Assembly: GCF_002608075.1 (NCBI RefSeq) | Contig: NZ_LAHA01000024.1 | Coordinates: 31,367 to 95,366, forward strand | Reading direction: 5' to 3' | Origin: Nostoc linckia z4 | GTDB lineage: Bacteria > Cyanobacteriota > Cyanobacteriia > Cyanobacteriales > Nostocaceae | Length of the DNA: 64,000 nt | Shown: in pieces, positions 27,160-35,531 of the stretch | Numbering within the stretch: position 1 is the stretch's first letter | Layout: each line of letters starts with the position of its first letter | Translations under genes and position numbers: made by a program | The notes under the pieces: generated by a model | The model's database searches: none | Told to the model about the DNA's origin: nothing | The model's input: only the letters and a program-made list of their open reading frames with translations

Positions 27160-27548
27160 CTGGATTTATAGTTATTTACCAAGAAACTGCTGAAAACCAA
27201 TTGGAAATAGTCAAAACACGTGGTGATTTAGTTCGTCTCAATGGTGAAAAAGTCAAACTCATTGGGCGTTATATATCAAGAACTTGGAAACCTGATGGAA
27301 AATTTACGGGAATTCCAGGTTTTCAAGGTATTTATATAAAAGCCCGTATCATACTTGAGGATGGCATGGAAGTCAGTATTTTTCCATCTTGGAATAAACA
27401 ATCGTTGCGATCGCCAGAGGAAACAGAAAAATATAATCATCAAATGGTTGAAGCCGTTGGAGTGGTTCAGTTTGAAGGCACACTAACTCCAAATTCCCAA
27501 ATCCGCGAATCTTACATTAACTTAACCCAATTAGGGCTATACCTATAA
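27138..27548 (+). CDS. hypothetical protein, probably 5'-truncated or misstarted
   Basis: An open frame of up to 136 residues. From about residue 22 it looks coding: LEIVKTRGDLVRLNGEKVKLIGRY, then GFQGIYIKARIILEDGMEVSIFPSW, EAVGVVQFEGTL and a closing INLTQLGLYL. The alternating strands resemble an OB-like fold, but no family was identified. The only start options are TTG codons, and the first of them lies inside the palindromic repeat at 27131-27159, so the natural start may have been replaced by that repeat or may be the TTG near 27201. It follows the esterase by less than 100 bases on the same strand. Confidence 0.45.
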   Translation: MHCNVCTSGFIVIYQETAENQLEIVKTRGDLVRLNGEKVKLIGRYISRTWKPDGKFTGIPGFQGIYIKARIILEDGMEVSIFPSWNKQSLRSPEETEKYNHQMVEAVGVVQFEGTLTPNSQIRESYINLTQLGLYL

Positions 27549-27790
27549 GAAGGGGGCGTTGCACATTGGTGTCAACTTAAGCTGTTGTGCGAGGATAGCA
27601 AATCGCAATATTTATTGTTATAAATTCTTCAGCAGAGTACTCGTATTTTCCACAAATTTGGTGTATTGTGTTTATTCTGTCCAATTGTTCAGTACTAAAC
27701 TGTATCACAGTATCCTAATGAGTCTGGTTGAACCTTGTTGCAAGGCGATATCAGCTTCTCTAAGAATGAACACTCAAATTCTCTTTTTTT

Positions 27791-28105
27791 ATGACCACTT
27801 TTCCAAACCTTTCCGAATATATGAAAATCATCAAAAAATCTGAAAAGCTAACTCTCAAGAAGATGAAGGAAATGGAAGAAGCTGAAGAACAGATTCTTCA
27901 AGGCCAAACTGCTGATTTTTCCGAACCTGTGCTTGAAGAGGAACCACTCGTGACTCCGGAATACCCACTTTTTAGTGCTGAATATAAAGAGCCTAATTAT
28001 ATTCCAGTACGTGACAATCCTTTAGTTCAATCTGTGGGAAACTCAGGCTGGCAAGCTTCTGATATTTGGCGGGAGATCAGGGTAGATAGTTTTTATAATG
28101 AATAG
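27791..28105 (+). CDS. small acidic hypothetical protein
   Basis: A 104-residue protein starting at ATG with TTFPNLSEYMKIIKKSEKL. It has a charged, probably helical segment (LKKMKEMEEAEEQILQG, about 22-38), an acidic-proline stretch and an aromatic end (GWQASDIWREIRVDSFYNE). No family is recognised. A frame of similar size overlaps its start, but this one has the more protein-like composition. A hairpin at 28192-28237 lies beyond the stop and supports a real transcription unit. Confidence 0.5.
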   Translation: MTTFPNLSEYMKIIKKSEKLTLKKMKEMEEAEEQILQGQTADFSEPVLEEEPLVTPEYPLFSAEYKEPNYIPVRDNPLVQSVGNSGWQASDIWREIRVDSFYNE

Positions 28106-28191
28106 ATAGGTAAATCTCTACTGATAGAGCCTGCATTATCAGAAATAAAGCGTTGCTAATTTCATGTATGAGAATGATTCTGTGATATTTA

Positions 28192-28237
28192 AACCCAAAT
28201 ATAGAGATTAGCGGTTGCTAGTATCTATATTTGGGTT
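28192..28237. terminator. hairpin between convergent genes
   Basis: AACCCAAATATAG (28192-28204) pairs exactly with CTATATTTGGGTT (28225-28237), with a 20-base loop. It sits between a rightward and a leftward gene and may serve both. Confidence 0.5.
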
Positions 28238-28257
28238 CATATCGTAATTAAATCATA

Positions 28258-29154
28258 TCATAAATCATCGATTTTTAATTGCTCTTTCTTAGTAAAAGCC
28301 ATTGCAATTCCTTTTTCGTAGTAAGCAGCTTCATTAATAAAAACAGGCCAAACAGTGGATTCTCCTTGATACACAATTGTTTTGTTATCAAAAGTGAGAA
28401 ACATCGGATCTCCTGGATTCAAGGCTTGGTAATCTTTATCTTGCAACTGTGGATGAATCATGCAAAAGATTGTGCCATCATCTTTTTTTGGGTAGTCTAT
28501 AACAGATAAGTGATGATAGAGGGTTAATGCTTCCTTAGTTGTGAAAATCTGACCTTGATTAAATTGTTCGATGTAATCTAGAACTCCATGAATCAGTTCC
28601 TCTGTTTGTTGGAACAATTTTGCTTTTAAAATACCTTGGGCTATGGGGCCAACTTCAATGGCAAAGCCTAATTCACACAGAGAATTCACAAATGGATTTT
28701 CTGCAATTGATTCAAAAGCACAGTAATAAATATTAACTAAAGGATTAATTTCACTTAAATAAGCAGCCAATTTTAAGTTAAAGGGATGAGTGTTGACTAA
28801 AATAATTGTCAGACCCATGTTAGATGTTGTGCTGTGTAAGTCTAATATGAAATCTGCTTGTTTGTCGCCTTTTGTTGCTAGGCGATTTTTAATTGATTTG
28901 GCTTGTAATTCTTCGTAACCATTGAGATTTGGATTTTGTAAATCTTTTCTGAGAAAACAGCGGTTTAAATCCTTATCTATATATCGCCTTGCTGCTGCAA
29001 AAGCTTGGGGATTTGCTAACAGAGTAACTGTTTCAAAACTTGGTCTAGTAATCAATTCGGGAAACTGGGCAAATTTTTTGATTAAATAAGCCCCTGTAAA
29101 CTCATTACCATGAGTTCCACCGACAATAGCAACTCGATTAATTTGGTTCACCAT
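28258..29154 (-). CDS. aspartoacylase (AspA family)
   Basis: A 298-residue zinc carboxypeptidase-fold amidohydrolase. VAIVGGTHGNEFTG supplies His and Glu zinc ligands, DKDLNRCF the substrate-binding DLNR, and DFILDLHSTTSNMG the third zinc ligand. AIEVGPIAQG carries the catalytic glutamate. By family it releases acetate or another acyl group from N-acyl-aspartate. The length agrees with cyanobacterial aspartoacylases when the ATG at 29154 is used; a TTG at 29196 would add fourteen residues. It lies 79 bases after the glutathionyl-hydroquinone reductase gene on the same strand, with an AATTCAG repeat between them, so co-transcription is possible. Confidence 0.93.
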   Translation of the reverse strand: MVNQINRVAIVGGTHGNEFTGAYLIKKFAQFPELITRPSFETVTLLANPQAFAAARRYIDKDLNRCFLRKDLQNPNLNGYEELQAKSIKNRLATKGDKQADFILDLHSTTSNMGLTIILVNTHPFNLKLAAYLSEINPLVNIYYCAFESIAENPFVNSLCELGFAIEVGPIAQGILKAKLFQQTEELIHGVLDYIEQFNQGQIFTTKEALTLYHHLSVIDYPKKDDGTIFCMIHPQLQDKDYQALNPGDPMFLTFDNKTIVYQGESTVWPVFINEAAYYEKGIAMAFTKKEQLKIDDL

Positions 29155-29233
29155 TGCACCAACTTTGTTATGCAGCCATCGGGGTATTTTTTTCAACAGA
29201 ATTCAGGAGTCAGAATTCAGAATTCAGAGTAAC

Positions 29234-30286
29234 TTATAACGCATTTGCTTTGCTGATGCGATCGCGATTATGTGGTTGATTTAGATAGGACATATCAGGG
29301 CCATCGGGAATGATTCCACCGGGGTTGAGTGGAAACAAGTTACCGTAGTAGTCGCGTTTTACTGTTTCTACATCGCAGGTGTCAGCAACACCAGGAAGCT
29401 GATATAAATCTCTGAGGTAAGCTCCCAGATTTTCGTAGTCTCGAATGCGTCGGCGATTACACTTAAACAAGCTGTAATAAACGCTATCAAAGCGAAATAA
29501 CGTGGTAAATAAACGCACATCTGCAAGTGTGAGATTGTCACCGCACAGATATCGATGAGTTTGCAATGCAATCTCAATTTCATCAAGAGTTGCAAATAGT
29601 TCGTTACAGGCTTGGTTATACGCTTCTTGGCTTTGAGCAAAGCCACAGCGATACACGCCGTTATTTACCGCGTGGTAAATTTTCTCATTCCACCAGTCAA
29701 TTTTTTCTTTGAGTTCTTCTGGATAAAGATTTAATGTGGGATTATCAGCGAACTCGTTCATTTGAGAGTTGAGCATAACAATAATTTCTGAACTCTCATT
29801 ATTAACGATGGTTTGGGTTTGATTATCCCAGAGGATGGGAACAGTAACGCGCCCACTGTAACCCGGTTCTGCTCGTTGATAAAATTCAACTAAGGTACGA
29901 CAACCTTGTTCTTCTTCGTTGAATATCCAACCGCCTTCAATGGGAGAAGGAGAAACGATACATACTGATATTACCGCTTGGAGTTTTTTGAGCGATCGCA
30001 CTACTAAAGTTCGGTGTGCCCAAGGACAACCCAACCCAACATAAAGTCTATAACGTCCGGCTGCCGGTTGGTAAGGATTCCCCTCTTCTGTACCGATGAA
30101 GTTGCGAAATTGGCTACTTGGACGAATGTATGCTCCCGATTTATTGGTGGGAGCAAGCTTTGACATCATTATCCGCCAAAGGGTCGTCCAAACAAACATT
30201 CCCAGCCAAATAATCAGTTTTGGCGGAAGGGAACGGCCTTTCTTTTTGGGGAGAGTTTTATTCTCATTTATTGTTGAGTTGCTCAT
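29234..30286 (-). CDS. glutathionyl-hydroquinone reductase (xi-class GST)
   Basis: A 350-residue glutathione S-transferase-fold enzyme. The thioredoxin-like N-domain has RYRLYVGLGCPWAHRTLVV with catalytic Cys87 in CPWAHR, the mark of S-glutathionyl-hydroquinone reductases (YqjG/PcpF). SSEIIVMLNSQMNEF binds glutathione. The C-terminal helical domain includes YLCGDNLTLADVRLFTTLFRFD. It removes glutathione from glutathionyl-hydroquinones formed under oxidative stress. Residues 1-50 are a basic extension with a short hydrophobic run (IIWLGMFVWTTLW) that could contact membrane and is longer than in YqjG. ATG start. Confidence 0.93.
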   Translation of the reverse strand: MSNSTINENKTLPKKKGRSLPPKLIIWLGMFVWTTLWRIMMSKLAPTNKSGAYIRPSSQFRNFIGTEEGNPYQPAAGRYRLYVGLGCPWAHRTLVVRSLKKLQAVISVCIVSPSPIEGGWIFNEEEQGCRTLVEFYQRAEPGYSGRVTVPILWDNQTQTIVNNESSEIIVMLNSQMNEFADNPTLNLYPEELKEKIDWWNEKIYHAVNNGVYRCGFAQSQEAYNQACNELFATLDEIEIALQTHRYLCGDNLTLADVRLFTTLFRFDSVYYSLFKCNRRRIRDYENLGAYLRDLYQLPGVADTCDVETVKRDYYGNLFPLNPGGIIPDGPDMSYLNQPHNRDRISKANAL

Positions 30287-30358
30287 GGCGACAATCTAGC
30301 TTTGAGAGCGATGGACGTTACACTCGATCTACCATGCAAATTTTAGTGGTTAGGTTTC

Positions 30359-30478
30359 TACTGGTCTGTCCCATTAGTTTTGATGAGTTTGTAGTAAGCA
30401 CTTCAGTGCTTAAAAATCAAGGACTAAAGTCCTTACTACGAACATTTTTTACTACAAAATTAATGTGACAGGCCACTA
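30359..30478. mobile_element. TA-flanked MITE-like element, copy 1
   Basis: 120 bases. The left end TACTGGTCTGTCCCATTA and the right end TAATGTGACAGGCCACTA complement at 15 of 18 positions. Both ends carry TA, as expected for TA target duplication by IS630/Tc1-type transposases. Internal palindromes AGCACTTCAGTGCT and AAGGACTAAAGTCCTT. A second copy is inverted at 61388-61508. Confidence 0.75.
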
Positions 30479-30638
30479 CTCTTACAATTTACCTTAAGAA
30501 AACTCCAAAAAATAAATTATTCCGCTTGGGGTCGTTGACGGTTGACACTCAGCAGTCAACAGTCAACAGTTAACAATCTTCTGTGGAATATTTTTTTACT
30601 TGGAAGTCCCTAAGATTGTGACACAAAACGCCAGTCTC
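30479..30638. repeat. spacer with CAGTCAACAGTCAAC repeats
   Basis: GTTGACGGTTGACAC and AGTCAACAGTCAACAG units at about 30534-30569. Otherwise AT-rich with no gene. Confidence 0.5.
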
Positions 30639-31133
30639 TTAGACCATTTCAAACTCTAACTGATGACTGTTGAGAAAATCATGGGTGAAATGATCTACCA
30701 CATTTGTATCAGCCAGTTCTAAATTGTAAAAATCCACAGTTTCATGCTCAAAATATGGCCCAGCGTGCCAAGTTCCTTGATGTAATTTGATAAAACAATT
30801 GCCAGGAATGCGGAAAGCAGCAATTTTTTCTAAAATTGGTTGATTTAAATCATTATTTGGCGGACAAACTGCAATTAACCAATCTTTGCCTTCCAAAGAA
30901 CCCAAACATTGAGTACATTGTAGGTGGCGAGTAATTTTATGAAATCTTCGCCCCCTTTTATTCAACCGCATGATATAAAATCGCGGAGTTCCATTTTGCA
31001 GGTTTAATTGAGCATCTTCGGTATCATAAGCTTTGCCATCTTGACTCGCCAAGATTACTTGTCCATAAAGCGAAAAGTTTTCCGGCGTTATCCATTGCGC
31101 CTGTAATTGTTGTAGTGTTTGCGAACTACTCAT
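30639..31133 (-). CDS. ureidoglycolate lyase-like protein (AllA family)
   Basis: A 164-residue cupin-type protein. The family outline is seen in WITPENFSLYGQVI, the RFYIMRLNKRGRRFHKITRHLQCTQC region, and IPGNCFIKLHQGTWHAGPYF with HGTWH-type residues. The end ETVDFYNLELADTNVVDHF is also typical. Ureidoglycolate lyases release urea and glyoxylate in purine (allantoin) breakdown. No other purine-degradation gene is nearby, so the cellular substrate is uncertain. The ATG before SSSQTLQQL is preferred to an upstream TTG at 31151. Monocistronic. Confidence 0.85.
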   Translation of the reverse strand: MSSSQTLQQLQAQWITPENFSLYGQVILASQDGKAYDTEDAQLNLQNGTPRFYIMRLNKRGRRFHKITRHLQCTQCLGSLEGKDWLIAVCPPNNDLNQPILEKIAAFRIPGNCFIKLHQGTWHAGPYFEHETVDFYNLELADTNVVDHFTHDFLNSHQLEFEMV

Positions 31134-31444
31134 AATCAAAATTTTTTTCAAATACGTATATTATAAGAATTCAGAATTCAGGAGTCAGAATTCAGGAGTC
31201 AGAATTCAGGAGTCAGAATTCAGGAGTCAGAATTCAGGATTCAGAATTCAGGAGTCAGAATTCAGGAGTCAGAATTCAGGAGTCAGAATGGTCTAGGTTA
31301 CATTCGCTACGCTCACAGAATCAATTAATTAAGCCGTAGAACAAAATCAAAAACGCCTACAAAGATGATTGATTTTTCACTCATTCTGAATTCTGAGTTC
31401 TGAATTCTGAATTCTGAGTTCTGAATTCTGTCCCAAAAACAATC
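31134..31444. repeat. GAATTCAGGAGTCA repeats and their complement
   Basis: At 31168-31288 units of AATTCAGGAGTCAG run in tandem. At 31381-31432 the complementary TTCTGAATTCTGAG units follow. The arms can pair across about 90 bases. No gene is present. Confidence 0.9.
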
Positions 31445-32464
31445 TTAGCTAGCTAGATAACTGCGTACTTGTTCCTTTTGACGCCTGAGAAGACTGAGAG
31501 CTTTTTGTTCTATCTGACGTACCCGTTCTCGGCTAATGCCCATGCGATCGCCAATTTGTGCTAAAGAAAGTTCATGTCCATCTGTGAGGCCAAAACGCAA
31601 GGTTAATATTTCTCGCTGTTGGGGAGATAGCTTTGATAATAAGTTTTGTAAATCTTGATGCAAGGATTCTTCGGCGGCGTAGTCTTCTGGAGACAGTCCG
31701 TCATCTTGCAATATGTCTTGTAATTCTGTATCCTGCTGTTCCCCCACTCGCGCTTCTAGGGAAAAGGGCTGACGCGCTAAAAATAAACACTCACGAATTT
31801 GACTTGGTGTCAATGACAAGGCTTCGGCAATTTCGGCTGTGCTGGGAACGCGACCTAATTGTTGAGATAATTCACGCTGTACCCGCTTAATTTTATTCAG
31901 TTTTTCAAAGATGTGAATTGGTAGTCTAATTGTACGTCCTTGTTGAGCGATCGCTCGTGTGATTCCTTGACGAATCCACCAATAAGCATAGGTTGAAAAC
32001 TTATAACCAAGAGCCGGATCGAATTTATCTACTCCCCGTTCTAAACCCAAAGTTCCTTCTTGGATTAAATCCATAAATTCCAAGTTGCGGTGCTGATATT
32101 TTTTCGCCACAGCTACTACTAACCTCAGGTTAGCTTGAATCATTTTCTGCTTGGCTTGCTGCCCTTGACTTAGCTGTTGCTGCAACTCTTCAACACTCAA
32201 GTTCGCTTTGTCTGCCCATTCTTGCAAGGTGGGTTGATGGTTTAGTTTCACAGCCAATTCTTCCTTAGCCGCTAATAAATTCATCATCTGCTGCACTTGT
32301 TGGGCAAAAATAACCTCTTGCTCGCGAGTCAACAAATCTACACGTCCGATTTCTTGCAGATAAATACGCACAATATCATCTGTAGTTCGAGCTTTTTTAT
32401 CTGCAACTAAGCTTTTTTTCTGCGTTTTTTGTACTTCGGGTTGTGGAGATGTTAAGTTGCTCAT
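31445..32464 (-). CDS. group 2 RNA polymerase sigma factor (sigma-70 family)
   Basis: A 339-residue sigma factor lacking the long N-terminal region 1.1 of the primary factor. Region 1.2 is DIVRIYLQEIGRVDLLTREQE, region 2 has LRLVVAVAKKYQHRNLEFMD and YKFSTYAYWWIRQGITRAIA, region 3 has PIHIFEKLNKIKRVQRELSQ, and region 4 ends with ISRERVRQIEQKALSLLRR. It belongs to the SigB/C/D/E group 2 set that adjusts cyanobacterial transcription to stress, nitrogen or light; it looks closest to SigB-like members but this cannot be settled by eye. The ATG has AGGAG nine bases upstream. Monocistronic with a 1.5 kb spacer upstream. Confidence 0.95.
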   Translation of the reverse strand: MSNLTSPQPEVQKTQKKSLVADKKARTTDDIVRIYLQEIGRVDLLTREQEVIFAQQVQQMMNLLAAKEELAVKLNHQPTLQEWADKANLSVEELQQQLSQGQQAKQKMIQANLRLVVAVAKKYQHRNLEFMDLIQEGTLGLERGVDKFDPALGYKFSTYAYWWIRQGITRAIAQQGRTIRLPIHIFEKLNKIKRVQRELSQQLGRVPSTAEIAEALSLTPSQIRECLFLARQPFSLEARVGEQQDTELQDILQDDGLSPEDYAAEESLHQDLQNLLSKLSPQQREILTLRFGLTDGHELSLAQIGDRMGISRERVRQIEQKALSLLRRQKEQVRSYLAS

Positions 32465-32689
32465 GGTTATTCACTCCTATGTAACCTAATGAATTTATTG
32501 GTATCAAGTCTAGATACCCAGACTCATAGCCCTTTTACACCGCTAATCTATCCATTGGCAAGACTAATCAATTTTTGTCTTTGATAAATTAGAAGTTAAT
32601 TATTCAAAATAATCAACCCCTAATCAACTTATTTCAAGATATTAACATCTTTAATATCTAAAAATCAATTACCAAAAGTATTATTTGCA

Positions 32690-32810
32690 TATAGGAATCC
32701 TATTTCAGTTTTGAAACATATTGGTGTTGACTGTTGACTGTTGACTGTTAACGGTTGACAGTCAAGGACTCTAACATATAACATCTCAGCAATTATTTGG
32801 GATTGCTATA
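32690..32810. mobile_element. small inverted-repeat element, family B copy 2
   Basis: 121 bases from TATAGGAATCCTATTTCAG to TTATTTGGGATTGCTATA. The ends complement as TATAGSAATCC. The interior holds GTTGACTG tandem units. Colinear with 23283-23412. Confidence 0.65.
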
Positions 32811-33255
32811 TATTTTTTGTGAGTCACACTTACTTATCGCTCGATGTTTGCATATTGTCAAGTTTATTCAACACAAAACAATTTTTTGCCTCTAACTTCT
32901 GATTAAATTATTTAATTAAATAATCAATAATTAAGTTAAACTTAATTCACCTTCAGATAGAATCTGAGCAGATGGTGTTTGGTTTACTGTTAATCAAGGA
33001 TTACCAAATAAACACCCGCATCCGCTCATCTTCATTCAAATTGCATCTTTGCATCTTTCTAGAGAGTGGAATTGTGCAATTTCAAAGGGCCTTGTACCAA
33101 ATTGCACGCAGATATCTGCATAGCGTCTGGTATTATAAATGTAATGGTTAGTGACGACATTTTTTAGCCTAAAAGTAGTAACAGTGGTCACATTAACATC
33201 AAGAATAATAGTTGGCAAGATAGGAGCAGGGGTGTAACCCATTACCAATTACGAA

Positions 33256-33357
33256 TTATCTCGTTCTCAACAACTGCACAAACGTGTTACTCACCGTATT
33301 GTCTTTGGTGTCGGCGGCGTATTGAATCAATTTTTCCCGCAGTTGCTTGGCTTGCAT
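33256..33357 (-). pseudogene. short coding-like fragment
   Basis: Reads MQAKQLREKLIQYAADTKDN then TVSNTFVQLLRTR and stops. Codon choice looks like real coding sequence, but there are only 33 residues, no ribosome-binding site and no recognised family. It may be the tail of a lost gene. Confidence 0.2.
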
Positions 33358-33936
33358 CTAAGGGAAGTAAGGTTGCAAGCAGGAAGTAAATGTCACAAAA
33401 TCAGCGATCGCCCATTCTATCTATTAAGGGAGACGCTGCGCTACCAAGCCTCTTAACCCATCCAACGCACTGGCTCCTGTTGACTGTAATATTGATACAC
33501 ATACAACAACTTGTACGGGCGAACGGCTGTTCGCCCTCGCCCCTACCTTACGCAACGGCTGTACCCTGCGCGAAGGCAGACCCTATTTAAGACTTTTCAC
33601 TTTATAAATGACACAAATACAAGTGTAAGGGCGAACAGCCGCTCTACAGGTTATTGTATGTGTATTAATAAGTAGCTCAACCTAAAAAAACGTCATACGT
33701 AGATGTCAATAAATAAATGTAGTAGCATGACAAGTCTTAAATGTTGCAATAGATTTTATTGTGGGATGGGTGTCCTCACCCGTCCAGGCGGGCAAGATGC
33801 CCACCCCACAAGAATTTATTAATGCACTATTTTAGTCTAGACACGCCACTACCATTGTTTTATGTTTAATTAAGTTGACCTACTTATTTTGGTGAATTGG
33901 TATTAAGGCGGGGTAAACTTTTTAAATACAACAAAG

Positions 33937-33969
33937 AAGCGTAACCCAACACATACCTGGGTTACGCTT
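33937..33969 (-). terminator. strong hairpin terminator
   Basis: AAGCGTAACCCA (33937-33948) pairs perfectly with TGGGTTACGCTT (33958-33969), with a nine-base loop. On the plus side it is followed by AATTTTT, and on the minus side by a T-rich tract. It begins about 30 bases past the stop of the leftward small-peptide gene. Confidence 0.75.
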
Positions 33970-33999
33970 AATTTTTGTGTCTTGAATTTGCTGTTCAAT

Positions 34000-34161
34000 T
34001 TAAATCGTCAATATAAAACCGTTGAATATCAAATTGACAAAATTATCACCTAAGAGCCTCACTTGAATTCCTCCAGTGATTGCTATCATATCTGCCTCAA
34101 ATAGTTTGGGTTCTTTCATGTGGTTGTCAGGTTGTAAGTCGGTAATTTTGATTCTGGACAT
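34000..34161 (-). CDS. double-glycine leader peptide, RiPP-precursor-like
   Basis: A 53-residue peptide. The first 31 residues look like a leader: MSRIKITDLQ, then an acidic amphipathic part with LFEADMIAITGG. The Gly30-Gly31 pair is the cleavage motif used by peptidase-containing ABC exporters. The predicted 22-residue core (IQVRLLGDNFVNLIFNGFIL plus TI) is hydrophobic. Peptides with an IKISDL-type start and a double glycine are common orphan precursors in Nostocales, often called bacteriocin-like. No exporter or modifying enzyme is adjacent. A longer in-frame start at 34230 exists, but ATG at 34161 gives the family's usual opening. The perfect hairpin downstream supports transcription. Confidence 0.6.
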   Translation of the reverse strand: MSRIKITDLQPDNHMKEPKLFEADMIAITGGIQVRLLGDNFVNLIFNGFILTI

Positions 34162-34346
34162 ATTTTTCTTTAGATTTTTTTGAAATCTAGGAGAATTTTC
34201 CTTTGAATAACTACCAATCTCATCAACCAAAAGTTAGAAAATTTACTATTTATATGCTTTTTAAATAGACATTATTAGGATTGCTGTGTAGGAATCTAAC
34301 TTGATTCATGAGCAAAAATCTTTGGAACAGATGAATAGGCTGTAGC

Positions 34347-34364
34347 GGCGTACAGCTGTACGCC
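34347..34364. repeat. 18-base perfect palindrome
   Basis: GGCGTACAGCTGTACGCC is its own complement. It lies downstream of modA and resembles the GGGCGAACGGCTGTTCGCCC palindromes at 33.5 kb. Confidence 0.6.
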
Positions 34365-34444
34365 CTTAACCATCTATTTGTATTAGGTATTTTGTGAAAT
34401 GGTATAAAATGTTGACTACAAACCTATCCAGAACAAGCTGCTAG

Positions 34445-35239
34445 CTATTGAGGGACAATAAACCCATATTTTTTGAGTATATCTTTAGCTTGAGGGCCAG
34501 ATAAAAACTGGACAAATTCCTTGGCAGCAGTAGGATTTTTACTGCTTTTGACCACAGCGATGGGATAGACTATCGGTGAGTGAAACTTATCATCAGCAGC
34601 AACTACAACTTTTACCTTATTGGAAATTTTGGCATCAGTGGCATAAACTAGACCGGCTTCGGCGTTACCAGTTTCTACGGCTGCTAAGACTTGACGGACA
34701 TTATTAGCAAAGACTAATTTGGGTTTGAGGCGATCGTAAAGTTGCAATTTCTTTAAAACTTGCTCACCGTATTGCCCTGCGGGTACGCTTCTGGGTTCAC
34801 CGATCGCAATTTTTTTAATCTTGGCATCTGTTAAATCATAAAAGCTATTGATGCCCACAACATCCTGAGCTACTACCAAAACCAGACGGTTATTTGCTAA
34901 ATTGGTACGCGTCCCTGCTAAAAGCAATCCTTTTTGTTCTAAAGCATCTACTTGTTTTTTACCTGCCGAAATAAAAATATCTGCTGGCGCACCTTGCTCA
35001 ATTTGTTGCTGCAAAGCACCAGAAGCCCCAAAATTATAAGTAATATTCACATTTGATTTACTTTGTTGGTACACAGGCTTAATTTCTTCCAGCGCATCTT
35101 TTAAGCTAGCAGCGGCTGACACAAGTATGTTGTTTGACTGGGCGACTACACGAGAAGGAGTAACTAGTGGTAAAATAATTGCTAGCAATAAACCAGCAAT
35201 TGCTATACCCAAAAAGCCAAGAATTTGTCTTCTTTTCAT
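34445..35239 (-). CDS. modA: molybdate ABC transporter substrate-binding protein
   Basis: A 264-residue periplasmic binding protein. It has an N-terminal signal peptide (MKRRQILGFLGIAIAGLLLA, cleaved near residue 33). The mature start NILVSAAASLKDALEEIKPV is the classic ModA opening, with Ser residues that bind the oxyanion. NITYNFGASGALQQQIEQGA, DIFISAGKKQVDALE and AEAGLVYATDAK complete the site. It captures molybdate (or tungstate) for import, which serves molybdenum enzymes such as nitrogenase, nitrate reductase or the sulfite-oxidase-like protein at 6 kb. The permease and ATPase genes (modB, modC) are not next to it. ATG start. Confidence 0.93.
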   Translation of the reverse strand: MKRRQILGFLGIAIAGLLLAIILPLVTPSRVVAQSNNILVSAAASLKDALEEIKPVYQQSKSNVNITYNFGASGALQQQIEQGAPADIFISAGKKQVDALEQKGLLLAGTRTNLANNRLVLVVAQDVVGINSFYDLTDAKIKKIAIGEPRSVPAGQYGEQVLKKLQLYDRLKPKLVFANNVRQVLAAVETGNAEAGLVYATDAKISNKVKVVVAADDKFHSPIVYPIAVVKSSKNPTAAKEFVQFLSGPQAKDILKKYGFIVPQ

Positions 35240-35349
35240 GGAAAAAGCACTTTAGAGGTTTTTTTCATCAAATTGATGCTAGCTAGAATACTACCAAAAA
35301 TACCAAAATTTACCCAACTATATCGGTAAAATTTTTGTATCAGATGTTC

Positions 35350-35531
35350 ATCGACACACCCCGCCAAATCTTCAAAACCCTATATTTCTCGTTGAGGTGT
35401 GTCGATACCTTACAGGACAAGGGTTTGAGGTGTGTGTTTGACTTAATTTTTCACAAGATATATAGTCTTTTTCAGAGGTGTGTCGATTTGGCGGCTGAAA
35501 GCCTTGCGGGGCAAAGCCTCCTGAACGAACT
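35350..35531 (+). promoter_or_regulatory. CRISPR leader with repeated GAGGTGTGTCGAT boxes
   Basis: GAGGTGTGTCGAT at 35394-35406 and 35475-35487, GAGGTGTGTGTTT at 35427-35439, and an inverted copy ATCGACACACC at 35350-35360. CCGCCAAATC (35361-35370) is complementary to GATTTGGCGG (35485-35494). The cluster lies directly before the first repeat and is not found elsewhere in the window. Confidence 0.6.
35438..35466 (+). promoter_or_regulatory. predicted promoter of the CRISPR array
   Basis: TTGACT (35438-35443), 17 bases, then TATAGT (35461-35466). Transcription would begin near 35473, about 60 bases before the first repeat. Confidence 0.55.

Larger units (their letters stand above)
32465..33936. 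other. 1.5 kb gene-poor region with repeats
   Basis: Contains the family B element (32690-32810), an AT-rich stretch, a short coding-like remnant (33256-33357), and GGGCGAACGGCTGTTCGCCC-type palindromes near 33517-33545 and 33625-33645. A GTGGGATGGG / CCCACCCCAC inverted pair (about 33761-33810) is also present. No full-length gene is supported. Confidence 0.5.

Noticed and set aside
27559..27843. 94-residue frame overlapping the 27791 gene
   Set aside because: Cysteine- and serine-rich random-like composition, no ATG, and the overlapping 27791 frame looks more like a protein.
33390..33590. 66-residue plus-strand frame
   Set aside because: Runs through palindromic repeats; low-complexity and lacks a ribosome-binding site.
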